Below are positions 52,837 to 61,760 of a DNA stretch of 64,000 nucleotides, piece after piece; positions within the stretch are counted from its first letter, which is position 1; each line of letters opens with the position of its first letter. The position numbers and the translations under genes are program-made. Source of the DNA: Bacteroidia bacterium (lineage in GTDB: Bacteria > Bacteroidota > Bacteroidia > J057); contig JALEFZ010000088.1 in assembly GCA_022760475.1 (NCBI GenBank), forward strand, positions 310,001 through 374,000. Direction: 5' to 3'. The notes below the pieces were generated by a model. It saw only the letters and a list, made by a program, of their open reading frames with translations. It did no database searches and was not told the DNA's origin.

Positions 52837-53448
52837 CTAAGCCTCAAATTTTTTAAAAAGCTCAACAAACTCCATCTGGAGGTCTTTTGCTTTATTCTTG
52901 GCGTACCAGGAGTGTACCTTCACCGAAAAATCGTCATAAGGTTCCTTGGGCTCAGGGGTATGCTTGTAATCCATGACCATTTGCTGGATATCCACTGGTC
53001 TTGGTCCCCAATCTCCCAATTCTTCCCCAGTCTCAGCGTCCAAAATGATTACCTTCGGAATGGATCTTCCTCCATCCGTGAGGTACTCATCCATCAGCTC
53101 AAGGTTTTCGTCCCTCAGAAGCAGTTTATGCTCAATACGATCCGTATACTGGGCCATTTTCTCAATAAGAGGTAGGTTTTGGGCGGCATCCCCGCACCAA
53201 CCCTCAGTAATTGTGAGGAAAATATACTTTCTCTTGAGGTTATCAAGAATTGAAGTCAACTCTTCGATCAACTTTCCTGTTTTATCCAGGCGCTGAATCC
53301 GCTTTAGGTTAAGACCAGCATGTCTGAGGTACATTTCGGTTTGGTTGGGGCCTGTAGTTTTCCCCTCTGCATGGAGGTCGTCCAGTAGTTTGCGGTACTC
53401 GCTGTATGTCATCGCCTTGGGAAGGCTGCTTTTGATGATCTCTTTCAT
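52837..53448 (-). CDS. Thioredoxin-family protein with WCGDA motif
   Basis: A 203-residue cytosolic protein from the ATG at 53448. A thioredoxin fold lies at ~70-175: IFLTITEGWCGDAAQNLPLIEKMA, HKLLLRDENLELMDEYL, SIPKVIILDAETGEELGDWGPRP (with the cis-Pro region SIPK). The usual CxxC is replaced by CGDA with one Cys, so it cannot act as a classical two-cysteine thioredoxin and more likely works as a one-cysteine reductase or adaptor. This WCGDA subgroup is common in the Firmicutes and Bacteroidota. It is downstream of a bacilliredoxin gene on the same strand. Confidence 0.85.
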   Translation of the reverse strand: MKEIIKSSLPKAMTYSEYRKLLDDLHAEGKTTGPNQTEMYLRHAGLNLKRIQRLDKTGKLIEELTSILDNLKRKYIFLTITEGWCGDAAQNLPLIEKMAQYTDRIEHKLLLRDENLELMDEYLTDGGRSIPKVIILDAETGEELGDWGPRPVDIQQMVMDYKHTPEPKEPYDDFSVKVHSWYAKNKAKDLQMEFVELFKKFEA

Positions 53449-53480
53449 AAGGCAAAGGTGACATTTGTTGTCAATCAAAT

Positions 53481-53500
53481 TTTGTCAGTTCATTGACAAA
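53481..53500. promoter_or_regulatory. Candidate operator upstream of thioredoxin-like gene
   Basis: Perfect 7-bp arms TTTGTCA and TGACAAA around GTTCAT lie 32-52 bp upstream of the start at 53448. A partial -7 element (CACCTTTG on the minus strand, one mismatch) lies between it and the gene. The regulator is unknown. Confidence 0.35.
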
Positions 53501-53559
53501 TTGAATGCTGAAATAAAGTCTCTCCAAGGGTGAAGTTTTCAGCGGGAACTGGTATAAAC

Positions 53560-53590
53560 AAAAAAAGGATTGAAGTCATTGCTCCAATCC
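53560..53590 (-). terminator. Terminator of the bacilliredoxin gene
   Basis: On the minus strand GGATTG pairs with CAATCC around a 12-base loop, followed by a seven-base T run. It starts 22 bp after the stop at 53613. Confidence 0.75.
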
Positions 53591-53612
53591 CTTCTAATTT
53601 TTTTATGTGTGA

Positions 53613-54047
53613 TCACACCTTTTCGGCGCAAAACTCCTGGTATGCACCCTGAAGATTTGCTGAAATCATCATTGCAGGACGTCCTTCAATGTGATGTCTC
53701 TCGATCATGTGTACCAATTGACCATCCTTGAACAAGGCAATAGCCGGAGAAGAAGGAGGATAAGGGAGCAAGTACTCTCTGGCTTTTTGAGTTGCTTCCA
53801 GGTCTACACCTGCAAAGGTGGTAACAAGTCTGTCAGGCTTGGAACCTTCAACTTCCAAAGAATTCAGGATTCCTGGGCGTGCTGCACCTGCTGCACAACC
53901 ACATACGGAGTTTACTACCAATAAGGTAGTTCCTTCCTGCGCATTTAGAACCTGATTAACATCATCCGCACTCTTTAGGGGGGTGAATCCCTTTTCAGTC
54001 AACTCAGCTTCCATTGGAGCTGTGTGCCATTCTGGATATCTGCTCAT
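53613..54047 (-). CDS. BrxA/BrxB-family bacilliredoxin
   Basis: A 144-residue protein of the former UPF0403/YphP-YqiW family. The diagnostic CGC motif is at 49-51 in VVNSVCGCAAGAARPG, with the family context YPPSSPAIALFKDG and MIERHHIEGR. Bacilliredoxins remove bacillithiol from protein thiols after oxidative stress, so its presence suggests this organism makes bacillithiol, as several Bacteroidota do. Start at 54047, where MSRYPEW fits the family. Confidence 0.93.
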   Translation of the reverse strand: MSRYPEWHTAPMEAELTEKGFTPLKSADDVNQVLNAQEGTTLLVVNSVCGCAAGAARPGILNSLEVEGSKPDRLVTTFAGVDLEATQKAREYLLPYPPSSPAIALFKDGQLVHMIERHHIEGRPAMMISANLQGAYQEFCAEKV

Positions 54048-54274
54048 TGTTTTTTATTTCTGGGTAATTATTAGGAATTGCAGAATATAATTTCTGCCTT
54101 TGTCGTTTAGCTTCTGGAAAGAACGTTTCACCTAGGAAACTCCTGGTTTGAATATATGGTTTAAATTTAAGAAAATTAATTATTCCCTATACGAAGACCT
54201 TAGGCCAATGTTCAAACATTGTATATATCTGTCAAAATTAACGAAGGCTTTACACAAGCCAAGCCGCCTTTCTG

Positions 54275-54282
54275 TAATTTTG
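54275..54282 (+). promoter_or_regulatory. -7 promoter element, possibly giving a leaderless transcript
   Basis: TAATTTTG matches TAnnTTTG and ends only six bases before the ATG at 54289. With the usual initiation 5-8 bases past this element, transcription would begin at or very near the start codon. Confidence 0.4.
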
Positions 54283-54288
54283 AACATT

Positions 54289-56367
54289 ATGAAGAAAACC
54301 TCACTCTGCTTTTTCTTAATTGTCGGATGTTTGTCTGCTTGGGCACAGCCCGCAGATATTTATGATGAAAAGGTTACCTCAGCTGGGAACGTAGCAGCTA
54401 CCATTAGTAACCTCGGTATTATTGGAAACAGTTTCAGTGGAAGTTACAATTTACAGGGCTTTCCTTCCTGTGAATTTCCAGTAGGATCAGGAATCGAACA
54501 CCTTTTTGAAGGTGGCCTTTGGGTTGGTGGTCTTGTAAATGGTGAAATCGCCGTAACCACCGGGGCCATAGACGATCCTTCGGGTTACAGCACAGGAAAA
54601 GCCGGATTTGAATATTCTTCCAAAGAAAGACTTGGAGAGATGTCTTCCCTTAGAACTGAGCCGACGTTTAATCCTACTGCCATTTCTCATCAGGATTTCT
54701 TCTCAACATTTACAGATACATCCACATTCATAAAGACAGCAACTTCGCAGATTCCCATTTCAGGCCACCTGCGTCCACTTGGACTTGAAGTTGAGTTTCG
54801 TTCCCTTAACTGGAACTTCCCCTTCGCCAATTTCTTTGTGATCCTCAATTTCAAGATCAAGAACATCGGGAATGATGTGATTGACTCCATGTACTTCGCC
54901 TACTGGATAGATGGGGTAATCAGGAATACAAACATCACTCCTCCTGGCGGTACTGCATTCTACAACAAAGGAGGAAATGGATTCATCGACAGCATGGACA
55001 TGGCCTACGAGTTTGATGCCATTGGAGACGTTGGATTTACGGATTCTTATGTGGGAACCAAGTTTCTGGGAGCTGAGTACAATGGGGTTTCCCACAAACT
55101 CATTCCTAATTTTGGGATCAATTTCAATACATGGCAGTTTAGAAACTCAGGAGATCCTCTTTTCTTTGCTCCAAACACTGACCTCCAGCGCTACAATAAA
55201 ATGACCTTCGGCCTCCAAAAGCTCGCCAATTGGCCGGACATTGAAGCTACCATTAATGGAGCCAACAACCGATCTAACCTTATTTCTGCAGGGCCAATCA
55301 GGCAGTTTATGCCCGGCGACGAAATTGAAGTTGCTTTTGCAGTGGTCTGCGCCAAGCGTGTACTGGATGGCAAGCCTGCCGCAGTCAATAATGACGATCA
55401 GAGAGCAAACCTTATCACGAATGCTTTGTGGGCACAAACGGCCTATGATGGAGAGGATGCCAATGCCAACGGGGTTTTGGATTTTGGGGAAGATGCCAAC
55501 AAAGATGGACAGATTACCCGATTCATTCTACCTGCTCCTCCGGAAATCCCTTCTACCCGTGTAGAAGTTGGAGACAATAAAATTGATGTGTATTGGGGCA
55601 AAAACTCGGAAAATTCCATTGACCCCATTTCTAAGAAAAAAGACTTTGAAGGCTTCAGGTTGTATAAGACTCCGGTAGGTTTTGACATTCAAAGCGTTCA
55701 ATCTATTGATACAGCTTTGATCTTGGTAGGTCAATGGGATAGCGCAGGGAATTCGCTTTTCTTTGATACTGGACTAGGTGCTATACGCTTGGAGGAGCCC
55801 GTAAACTTTGATGGAGATACGACCACCTATTACTACAGGTATACCTTTGAGAATGTCAGTAATGGCTGGCAGCACGGCATTGCCTTGACTGCCTTCGATA
55901 CAGGTGATGAGGTCAACAACCTTCAGTCCCTGGAATCTTCTATTACAGGGAATCTCTTCAGAACTTTCCCTGGAAAAAGAGCCAACGAAGGCTTTGAAAA
56001 TGGAGATCCATTTGTCTATCCCAATCCCTATTATGGCGAAGCTGCCTGGGAAGGAATCAGCAGTTTTGAAGAAGATCGAAAGTTGTATTTCGCCAACCTT
56101 CCCTCACAGTGTGAGATCAGAATCTATACAGTTGCCGGAGACCTCGTTGATGTCCTTGAGCATGATGCCGCAACCTATGATGGCTCTGATAGCCGATGGT
56201 TTTCAACCTATGCCAACCCTGAAGACAATGCCTTTGCTGGTGGAGAACATGCCTGGGACTTGCTTTCCAGGGACAATCAGATCATTGCAAGAGGCCTTTA
56301 TCTCTTTGTCGTAATTGATGAGGCTACAGGAGAGAAAAGGAAAGGTAAATTCGTGGTTATCAAGTAA
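54289..56367 (+). CDS. Large secreted protein with calcium-loop-like segment and FlgD-like C-terminus
   Basis: A 692-residue protein from the ATG at 54289, which gives a clear signal peptide (MKKTSLCFFLIVGCLSAWAQ). The upstream in-frame ATG at 54148 would bury the signal. The first ~380 residues are a beta-rich domain I do not recognise (NLGIIGNSFSGSYNLQGFPSCEFPVGSGIEHLFEGGLWVGG). A segment D-A-N-A-N-G-V-L-D ... EDANKDGQI resembles paired dockerin/EF-hand calcium loops (about 55446-55511). Then a fibronectin-III-like domain (KIDVYWGKNSEN ... FEGFRLYKTPVG) and a C-terminal beta domain with PNPYYGEAAWEG, IYTVAGDLVDVLEHD and GLYLFVVIDEATGEKRKGKFVVIK, similar to FlgD-like or T9SS-type end domains. 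Probably exported; function unknown. Confidence 0.78.
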   Translation: MKKTSLCFFLIVGCLSAWAQPADIYDEKVTSAGNVAATISNLGIIGNSFSGSYNLQGFPSCEFPVGSGIEHLFEGGLWVGGLVNGEIAVTTGAIDDPSGYSTGKAGFEYSSKERLGEMSSLRTEPTFNPTAISHQDFFSTFTDTSTFIKTATSQIPISGHLRPLGLEVEFRSLNWNFPFANFFVILNFKIKNIGNDVIDSMYFAYWIDGVIRNTNITPPGGTAFYNKGGNGFIDSMDMAYEFDAIGDVGFTDSYVGTKFLGAEYNGVSHKLIPNFGINFNTWQFRNSGDPLFFAPNTDLQRYNKMTFGLQKLANWPDIEATINGANNRSNLISAGPIRQFMPGDEIEVAFAVVCAKRVLDGKPAAVNNDDQRANLITNALWAQTAYDGEDANANGVLDFGEDANKDGQITRFILPAPPEIPSTRVEVGDNKIDVYWGKNSENSIDPISKKKDFEGFRLYKTPVGFDIQSVQSIDTALILVGQWDSAGNSLFFDTGLGAIRLEEPVNFDGDTTTYYYRYTFENVSNGWQHGIALTAFDTGDEVNNLQSLESSITGNLFRTFPGKRANEGFENGDPFVYPNPYYGEAAWEGISSFEEDRKLYFANLPSQCEIRIYTVAGDLVDVLEHDAATYDGSDSRWFSTYANPEDNAFAGGEHAWDLLSRDNQIIARGLYLFVVIDEATGEKRKGKFVVIK

Positions 56368-56413
56368 ATGAACTAGTTGTTTTTTTATATTCTTACAATT
56401 ACCCAACACGTTT

Positions 56414-58687
56414 ATGAAGAAGTTATTTCTACTCATTTTTATGGGGGGATTAATGGGCATCGCTTTTGCTCAGTTCCCTACTGTTACCATCCAACAGATC
56501 CAGGAGGTACCCATGGCTCAGCTTATGACTGACGTGGATACATCTTTACTCCTTGGAGATACTGTAATTGTTTACGGTACGGTTACCATGGATGGCCGTG
56601 TGGAAGACCCTCAGAATCCTGGCCAGTTTATCCGTAACGCTGCTCCAGGACCACACCACAACATTTGGATCCAATCAGGAACCGGGCCATGGTCAGGTCT
56701 AGATGTATTCCACCTGAATGGAGAAACTACACCTACTTCTCCGCTAGACATGCTTGATCTTGTCGCAGGCGACTCTGTAAAAATCACCGGTTTCATTGAG
56801 GAATTCGCTGATCACGAAACTGAGATCATGCCGCTATCTGTAGAGTTATTGGGAACTGCAAACCAGCCTATCACTCCTATTGTACTTACAGTAGGAACCT
56901 TCAATGATGCCAACAAGGATGACAACCGCCTTACAGGTGAGCAATGGGAAGGTATGTATGTTGAGTTCCAGAACCTTACAGTAGTAAATATCGTTGCTGG
57001 ACGTTTTATTGACTTTCAGGATGCCAATGGGGATGTAATTCAGCTTTCTGACCGCTTCGTAGCATTCCAGAACCCAGGTCAGGGAGGAGCATTCCAGACT
57101 CCTGCAATTGGAGCCGTGTTCGATACTGTCCGTGGGGTTATCGCTCACGGTCGTGCCGATCAGGATGGTTACCAGCTTTACCCATTCAAGTCTTCTGACC
57201 TTGTGTTGGGACAGATCGTACCTCCAACCATTACCAACATTCGCCCTAATCCACTTACTCCTTCAGAGACCCAGGATATCAATGTATCTGCTACCATCAC
57301 TGACAATGGAAGCATCATTTCTGCTAAATTGTTCTACGGAATCGGAGCATCTACTGCACCCGGTAGCTACTTCGAAGTTCCTATGACCAATACTGGAGGA
57401 ACTACCTATACAGGAACTATTCCCAATACGGCCTTTAGCAATGGAGATATTGTTGTATTCTATGTAGAAGCACTAGACAATGATAGCCTTGAAATCGTAT
57501 CTCCTGATGTGCCAGATGGTTCTGATCCAAGATTCGTAATCGTCGATAACAATGGTGCCAGCATAAGAAACGTTCAGTTCACTCCATTCGAAAATGGAGC
57601 GTCGTCTTATGACGGATCTGATGTAACCGTAACTGGTATCGTAACTTCCAGCTCCAAGCCTGGAGACATGGGTTATGTATATATCCAACAGCCAGGTGAA
57701 AATCAGTGGGCTGGACTACCCCTAAGAGGTTCTACCGCACTTCTTGACCTCAATAGAGGGGATGAAGTTACCGTAACAGGTAGCATCACTGAAAGATTCA
57801 ACGATGAATTCCAACTTAGAAATTGGACTGTGATGGAAGTAAATACCGTAACAGTAAACTCTAGCAACAATACGCTTCCTGAGCCTGTTGTAGTGAATCC
57901 AAATAACTTCTACAGAAACGTTTCAACGCAGACTTTCCCTGACTTTACCCTTACAGAGCCTTATGAAGCTATGTTGGTGAAGTTTGAAGGGCCACTTTAT
58001 GTGGCAGATGCAAAACCTGATGGTGATCCTGGGTTTGCTGAGTGGTACATAGGTACAGATCCATTCGACGTAATCGGTTGCCGTGTGCAGACAGGCAGAC
58101 AGGAAGACAGAAACTTCTCTTCTCTATCTTTTTCTTTGATCAATGATTCTTTGTACTTGACAGAGGATGGTATTGTAGATACTACCCTTTCACTACGTCC
58201 TACTTTGGTAAGCACAGGGGATACCCTTTGTTCATTGATTGGAATTATGTCCTTCGGGTTTTCCGAGTGGAAGTTGATCCCAAGAAACAATGATGACCTT
58301 CCTTCTGTAACTGACAATACCGGAGAACTTCGTCTGGCCATTTCAGGAGCTAACTATCCATTCCCTAATGGATTGAAAAATGCTGATTGTGCCAATGCTT
58401 ACTTCATCGGACTGGACGTTCTTCCCGCATTCGAAGGAAGCGAGGTGAAGGTATATCCAAATCCTAGCCAATACTACATGAATGTAGACTTTGACTTGAC
58501 TTCCGCACAAAATGGTGTTGTGGAATTGAGAGATATGATGGGCCGCGCCGTACTTTCTGAGAGATTCAACGGAATCAGCGGAAGCGTTCGCCTCAACACT
58601 GAAAACCTGACTCCAGGTTCTTATGTAGTTGTTGTAAGAAATGCCAGTGAAATCATCGCTCAGAACAAGGTTCTGATTGCAAGATAA
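56414..58687 (+). CDS. T9SS cargo protein with two OB-fold-like regions
   Basis: A 757-residue secreted protein (signal MKKLFLLIFMGGLMGIAFAQ). A first OB-like region (GDTVIVYGTVTMDGRV, HHNIWIQSGTGPWSGLDVFHLNG, VAGDSVKITGFIEEF) is followed by an immunoglobulin-like segment (TITDNGSIISAKLFYG, GGTTYTGTIPNTAFSNGDIVVFYVEALDND). A second OB-like region (DVTVTGIVTSSSKPGDMGYVYIQQPGENQWAGLPLRGS, NRGDEVTVTGSITERFN, WKLIPRNNDDLPSV) matches the protein at 24340-25422. The end is a type A sorting domain (VYPNPSQYYMNVDFDL ... GSYVVVVRNASEIIAQNKVLIAR). It is 46 bp after the previous gene. No catalytic domain was found. Confidence 0.88.
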   Translation: MKKLFLLIFMGGLMGIAFAQFPTVTIQQIQEVPMAQLMTDVDTSLLLGDTVIVYGTVTMDGRVEDPQNPGQFIRNAAPGPHHNIWIQSGTGPWSGLDVFHLNGETTPTSPLDMLDLVAGDSVKITGFIEEFADHETEIMPLSVELLGTANQPITPIVLTVGTFNDANKDDNRLTGEQWEGMYVEFQNLTVVNIVAGRFIDFQDANGDVIQLSDRFVAFQNPGQGGAFQTPAIGAVFDTVRGVIAHGRADQDGYQLYPFKSSDLVLGQIVPPTITNIRPNPLTPSETQDINVSATITDNGSIISAKLFYGIGASTAPGSYFEVPMTNTGGTTYTGTIPNTAFSNGDIVVFYVEALDNDSLEIVSPDVPDGSDPRFVIVDNNGASIRNVQFTPFENGASSYDGSDVTVTGIVTSSSKPGDMGYVYIQQPGENQWAGLPLRGSTALLDLNRGDEVTVTGSITERFNDEFQLRNWTVMEVNTVTVNSSNNTLPEPVVVNPNNFYRNVSTQTFPDFTLTEPYEAMLVKFEGPLYVADAKPDGDPGFAEWYIGTDPFDVIGCRVQTGRQEDRNFSSLSFSLINDSLYLTEDGIVDTTLSLRPTLVSTGDTLCSLIGIMSFGFSEWKLIPRNNDDLPSVTDNTGELRLAISGANYPFPNGLKNADCANAYFIGLDVLPAFEGSEVKVYPNPSQYYMNVDFDLTSAQNGVVELRDMMGRAVLSERFNGISGSVRLNTENLTPGSYVVVVRNASEIIAQNKVLIAR

Positions 58688-58700
58688 ATTTTCAGGTTTG

Positions 58701-58737
58701 GGAGTCTTTCAAGTTGGAAGGCTCTCAGGCTTTTTTT
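58701..58737 (+). terminator. Probable terminator after the OB-fold cargo gene
   Basis: GAGTCTTT pairs with GAAGGCTC (two G-U pairs) and a T7 run follows, 13 bp after the stop at 58687. The stem is modest, so some read-through into the lipoprotein gene is likely. Confidence 0.55.
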
Positions 58738-58750
58738 AATAAAATCATCC

Positions 58751-60199
58751 ATGTCAAAATCATTTTCGTTATTCTTTCTCATCTGTGGGATGTTGCTGGT
58801 TTTTTATTCCTGTGATACAGGCCAAAAACTGGAAAACCAGGCACCTGAAACAAGAATATTCGTTGATCAAATTAATCTTGAAGGAGACGATCGCCTTAGA
58901 AGTACGGTAAGCCTAAACTGGATTGGAGAGGATGTAGATGGTTTTGTAGTGGGTTATGAAATCTCTTTGGATGAGGTGGACTGGATTTATACTGAGAGAA
59001 CTGACACGGTGATCAAGTTTATCCTACCTGCCGGGAATGATAGCCTTGACCAGAGCTTCTTCGTCAGAGCCATTGACAATGAAGGAGCTGTCGACCCAAC
59101 TCCGGATCAATTGGTTATTCCCCTAAAAAATACCCCTCCAGTTGCACTTTTTGATACACTTTCTCCCTTTCAGGATACTTTCTTTACAGTCTTTGCCCTT
59201 CCGATTCTGGTTGACGATGCAGACGGAAGCAATTCTATTGACTCAATTCTAATCAAAGCAAATGACGGCCCCTGGTTGTCGGTAAACCCAGGTACAAAAA
59301 TTGTGTCTGTATTGCCACAAAATCCCGAAATGTCAGGTATCATGGCTGGAGAGGTCTACGAAGATCTGAGTATCACCAACAACCGACTTGAAGGTATTAA
59401 GCTGGATGGAGACAATACCTTTTTTATAAAAGCAGTGGACATCGCAGGCAGTGCATCTAAGGTGGATACTTCAAAAAGTATTTTTATCAAAAGAAAAACA
59501 GGGGATCTATTATTGATTGATGACCATCAAGGGGCGAATGTTGACAGTGTGTACACCAATCGCTTAAATCGCGTATACCCCAATTATGATTTGGTGGATA
59601 TGACATTGAATACCCCTACACTCTGGAATCCGACTTTCAGGATTTGGGTGAACCTATATGACAAGGTTCTTTGGTATGGTGATGGGCGTTTCGCTTCCGG
59701 TACAGAGTCTTTGCTGGTCGAATTGGCAGCAAACGAAATCCAGGTCTTCCTAAGTAATGGAGGTAAAATGCTGTTCACATCTGCTTTTACAGATCAATTC
59801 AACCAAAGACTCAGTTCTGAACTTTCTCCGATCTTCGAGTTTACACCTATGGATAGCCTTGGAACTGGATTTGGGCGCCAACCCAGGTTATCTCCTGATA
59901 GCTTATTGGTTCCTACCCAGGCATTTGCATCAGAGTTGGACCCTTTGCAAAGTTCGATTTTTGCAGCAGCTGTTTACCCATATTTTCCCAAGGATGCTGA
60001 TAACACCCTCTTTAAAGCTAATGTAACCGGGATTGGTGGGGCATGGGTAGGGCCCACGGATATGATTGGAAGGACCCAGTTTATCAATGGGGAAACGAAT
60101 GTGGTATTCTCCTCTTTTGAGTTACATTTACTTACTGGTAACTCAGGATCCATGGAAAAATTACTGGATGTCGTTCTAAACCAGTATTTTAGCTGGTAA
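58751..60199 (+). CDS. Hypothetical lipoprotein with fibronectin-like N-terminal domain
   Basis: A 482-residue lipoprotein (MSKSFSLFFLICGMLLVFYSC). Residues ~30-125 look like a fibronectin-III or Ig domain (APETRIFVDQINLEG, STVSLNWIGEDVDGFVVGYEISLD, FFVRAIDNEGAVDPTPDQ). A second beta-rich domain reaches to ~245. The last ~230 residues (DLLLIDDHQGANVDSVYTNRL, FRIWVNLYDKVLWYGDGRF, AANEIQVFLSNGGKMLFTSAFTDQF) have the alternating pattern of a Rossmann or amidotransferase-like fold. I recognise no enzyme family. birA starts 11 bp downstream. Confidence 0.75.
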   Translation: MSKSFSLFFLICGMLLVFYSCDTGQKLENQAPETRIFVDQINLEGDDRLRSTVSLNWIGEDVDGFVVGYEISLDEVDWIYTERTDTVIKFILPAGNDSLDQSFFVRAIDNEGAVDPTPDQLVIPLKNTPPVALFDTLSPFQDTFFTVFALPILVDDADGSNSIDSILIKANDGPWLSVNPGTKIVSVLPQNPEMSGIMAGEVYEDLSITNNRLEGIKLDGDNTFFIKAVDIAGSASKVDTSKSIFIKRKTGDLLLIDDHQGANVDSVYTNRLNRVYPNYDLVDMTLNTPTLWNPTFRIWVNLYDKVLWYGDGRFASGTESLLVELAANEIQVFLSNGGKMLFTSAFTDQFNQRLSSELSPIFEFTPMDSLGTGFGRQPRLSPDSLLVPTQAFASELDPLQSSIFAAAVYPYFPKDADNTLFKANVTGIGGAWVGPTDMIGRTQFINGETNVVFSSFELHLLTGNSGSMEKLLDVVLNQYFSW

Positions 60200-60210
60200 A
60201 TCAGATAATT

Positions 60211-60960
60211 GTGGTTAAATATATAGGTGAGAACTACTTTTTTTTCGAAGAATTAGCTTCTACCAATACATTTCTAAACCAACTGGATGCTGCTGATACC
60301 GAAGAGGGTACAGTGGTACAGGCGGCCTTTCAGACCCATGGAAAGGGACAAAAAGGTAGTGTGTGGTTGGTAGAACCAGGCCAAAATCTGACCTTAAGCA
60401 TTCTCTTAAAACCTACCTTCCTTGAGCTAAAAAGGATATTCCAATTGAGTAAAGTGGCCGCCCTGGCTTTACACCATACCATCCTGCATTTTTTACCTGA
60501 TGCAGATGTGAAAATCAAATGGCCCAATGATATGCTACTAAATGGAAAAAAGGTAGCAGGAATCCTTCTCGAAAATCAGTTAGAAAGCAAACGAATAAAT
60601 GCCTCAATTATCGGTCTCGGACTGAATGTTAATCAAGCAGGCTTTCCCACAGAATTAACAGAAAAAGCGACTTCATTAAGACTGGAAAGTGGTTGGCAAT
60701 TCTCTTTAGATGAAATAAGAGCTGTTTTATTTGAAAAAATGGAATACTGGTATGAACATCTGAAGAAAGGAGAACATAGCATGGTAGATCGGCCTTATCT
60801 CAAATATTTATTTGGGTACCAGGAAGAAGTTGATGTAGAGATAGAAGGGAAAAAAATTAAGGCAATGATGGTAGGCATTGGGACTGATGGGAGAGTGGCT
60901 CTGGTAGTTGACGATGTACTGAAATATTTTGGTATCAAAGAAGTCAGGTGGATTTTATAA
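60211..60960 (+). CDS. birA: Biotin-[acetyl-CoA-carboxylase] ligase
   Basis: A 249-residue enzyme with a GTG start. Catalytic-domain motifs: EELASTNTFLNQL, THGKGQKGSVWLVEPGQNLTLSILLKP (a GRGQRGRxW variant with Lys and Ser in place of Arg), KIKWPNDMLLNGKKVAGILLEN and IIGLGLNVNQ. The short C-terminal domain is present (YQEEVDVEIEGKKIKAMMVGIGTDGRVALVVDD). There is no N-terminal helix-turn-helix, so it is a monofunctional ligase without repressor activity. It attaches biotin to the carboxyl-carrier protein of acetyl-CoA carboxylase. Confidence 0.95.
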   Translation: MVKYIGENYFFFEELASTNTFLNQLDAADTEEGTVVQAAFQTHGKGQKGSVWLVEPGQNLTLSILLKPTFLELKRIFQLSKVAALALHHTILHFLPDADVKIKWPNDMLLNGKKVAGILLENQLESKRINASIIGLGLNVNQAGFPTELTEKATSLRLESGWQFSLDEIRAVLFEKMEYWYEHLKKGEHSMVDRPYLKYLFGYQEEVDVEIEGKKIKAMMVGIGTDGRVALVVDDVLKYFGIKEVRWIL

Positions 60961-61018
60961 ACTCGTGCAACCAATTCCCCTTGTATTTCCTCTCTGCAAG
61001 GGAACCCCAATATTCTGA

Positions 61019-61756
61019 ATGTTCAATATGGTCCTAAGCATTGACATAGGAAATACCCTTACAAAGTTTGCCTTAATTGAAAAAGGCAGAATTGAGGCTT
61101 ATGGAAGCGCGGACAAGGATCATCTTCAGCAAGTACTTGCCCATGTAAGGCAAAAATATGAAGACAAGGTCCAAAAAATTGGTTGGATCAATGTGAATCA
61201 GGTGCTTGAGCTTCAAGATTACCTGGGAGATTGGGAGGTTTTCTGCCAGTTGATTGATTCAACTACTGATTTTCCAATAAAAAATGCCTACAAGACCCCA
61301 GATACCCTTGGAACTGACAGAATTGTCGCGGTTATAGGTGCTCAAACCCGAATATCTGATGGGGCAGTATTGGTCATAGACGCAGGTACTGCCATTACCT
61401 ACGACTATGCAGACGAATATGGGACTTATCATGGAGGTGGAATCGGACCTGGGATGAACATGAGGTTCAAAGCCCTTCATGAATTCACCGCGAGACTTCC
61501 ATTGTTGGAAGCAGAGGAGATTGCCCCTCTTGTAGGCCAGAGTACCCAAGAAAGTATCCTTTCAGGTGTGGTAAATGGCATGGCCGCGGAGATAGATGGG
61601 ATTATCAACAACTACAAAAGCATCCAAAAAGGGAAGTTAACCGTTTTTTTGACAGGTGGTGATGCATCCTTTTTTGAAAAACGACTTAAAAACATCAATT
61701 TTGCATCCTCGAATCTCATACACTTGGGGATCTATCATATACTTACTCATCAATAA
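61019..61756 (+). CDS. coaX: Type III pantothenate kinase
   Basis: A 245-residue ASKHA-fold kinase that phosphorylates pantothenate, the first step of coenzyme A synthesis. Motifs: SIDIGNTLTKFALIE (phosphate 1), KTPDTLGTDRIVAVIGA, VIDAGTAITYD (phosphate 2), GGGIGPGMNMRFKALHEFTARLP, and FLTGGDASFF. A second in-frame ATG at 61028 would fit the family equally well. It lies about 58 bp after birA and 4 bp before the next gene. Confidence 0.95.
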   Translation: MFNMVLSIDIGNTLTKFALIEKGRIEAYGSADKDHLQQVLAHVRQKYEDKVQKIGWINVNQVLELQDYLGDWEVFCQLIDSTTDFPIKNAYKTPDTLGTDRIVAVIGAQTRISDGAVLVIDAGTAITYDYADEYGTYHGGGIGPGMNMRFKALHEFTARLPLLEAEEIAPLVGQSTQESILSGVVNGMAAEIDGIINNYKSIQKGKLTVFLTGGDASFFEKRLKNINFASSNLIHLGIYHILTHQ

Positions 61757-61760
61757 CTAC

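Noticed and set aside
54148-54288. Upstream start of the large secreted protein
   Set aside because: The extra 47 residues would bury the signal peptide, and a promoter element lies inside this stretch.
61656-61760. Upstream start for the outer-membrane barrel overlapping coaX
   Set aside because: It would place 35 residues before a clean signal peptide and overlap the pantothenate kinase gene by 100 bp; the ATG at 61761 is better.
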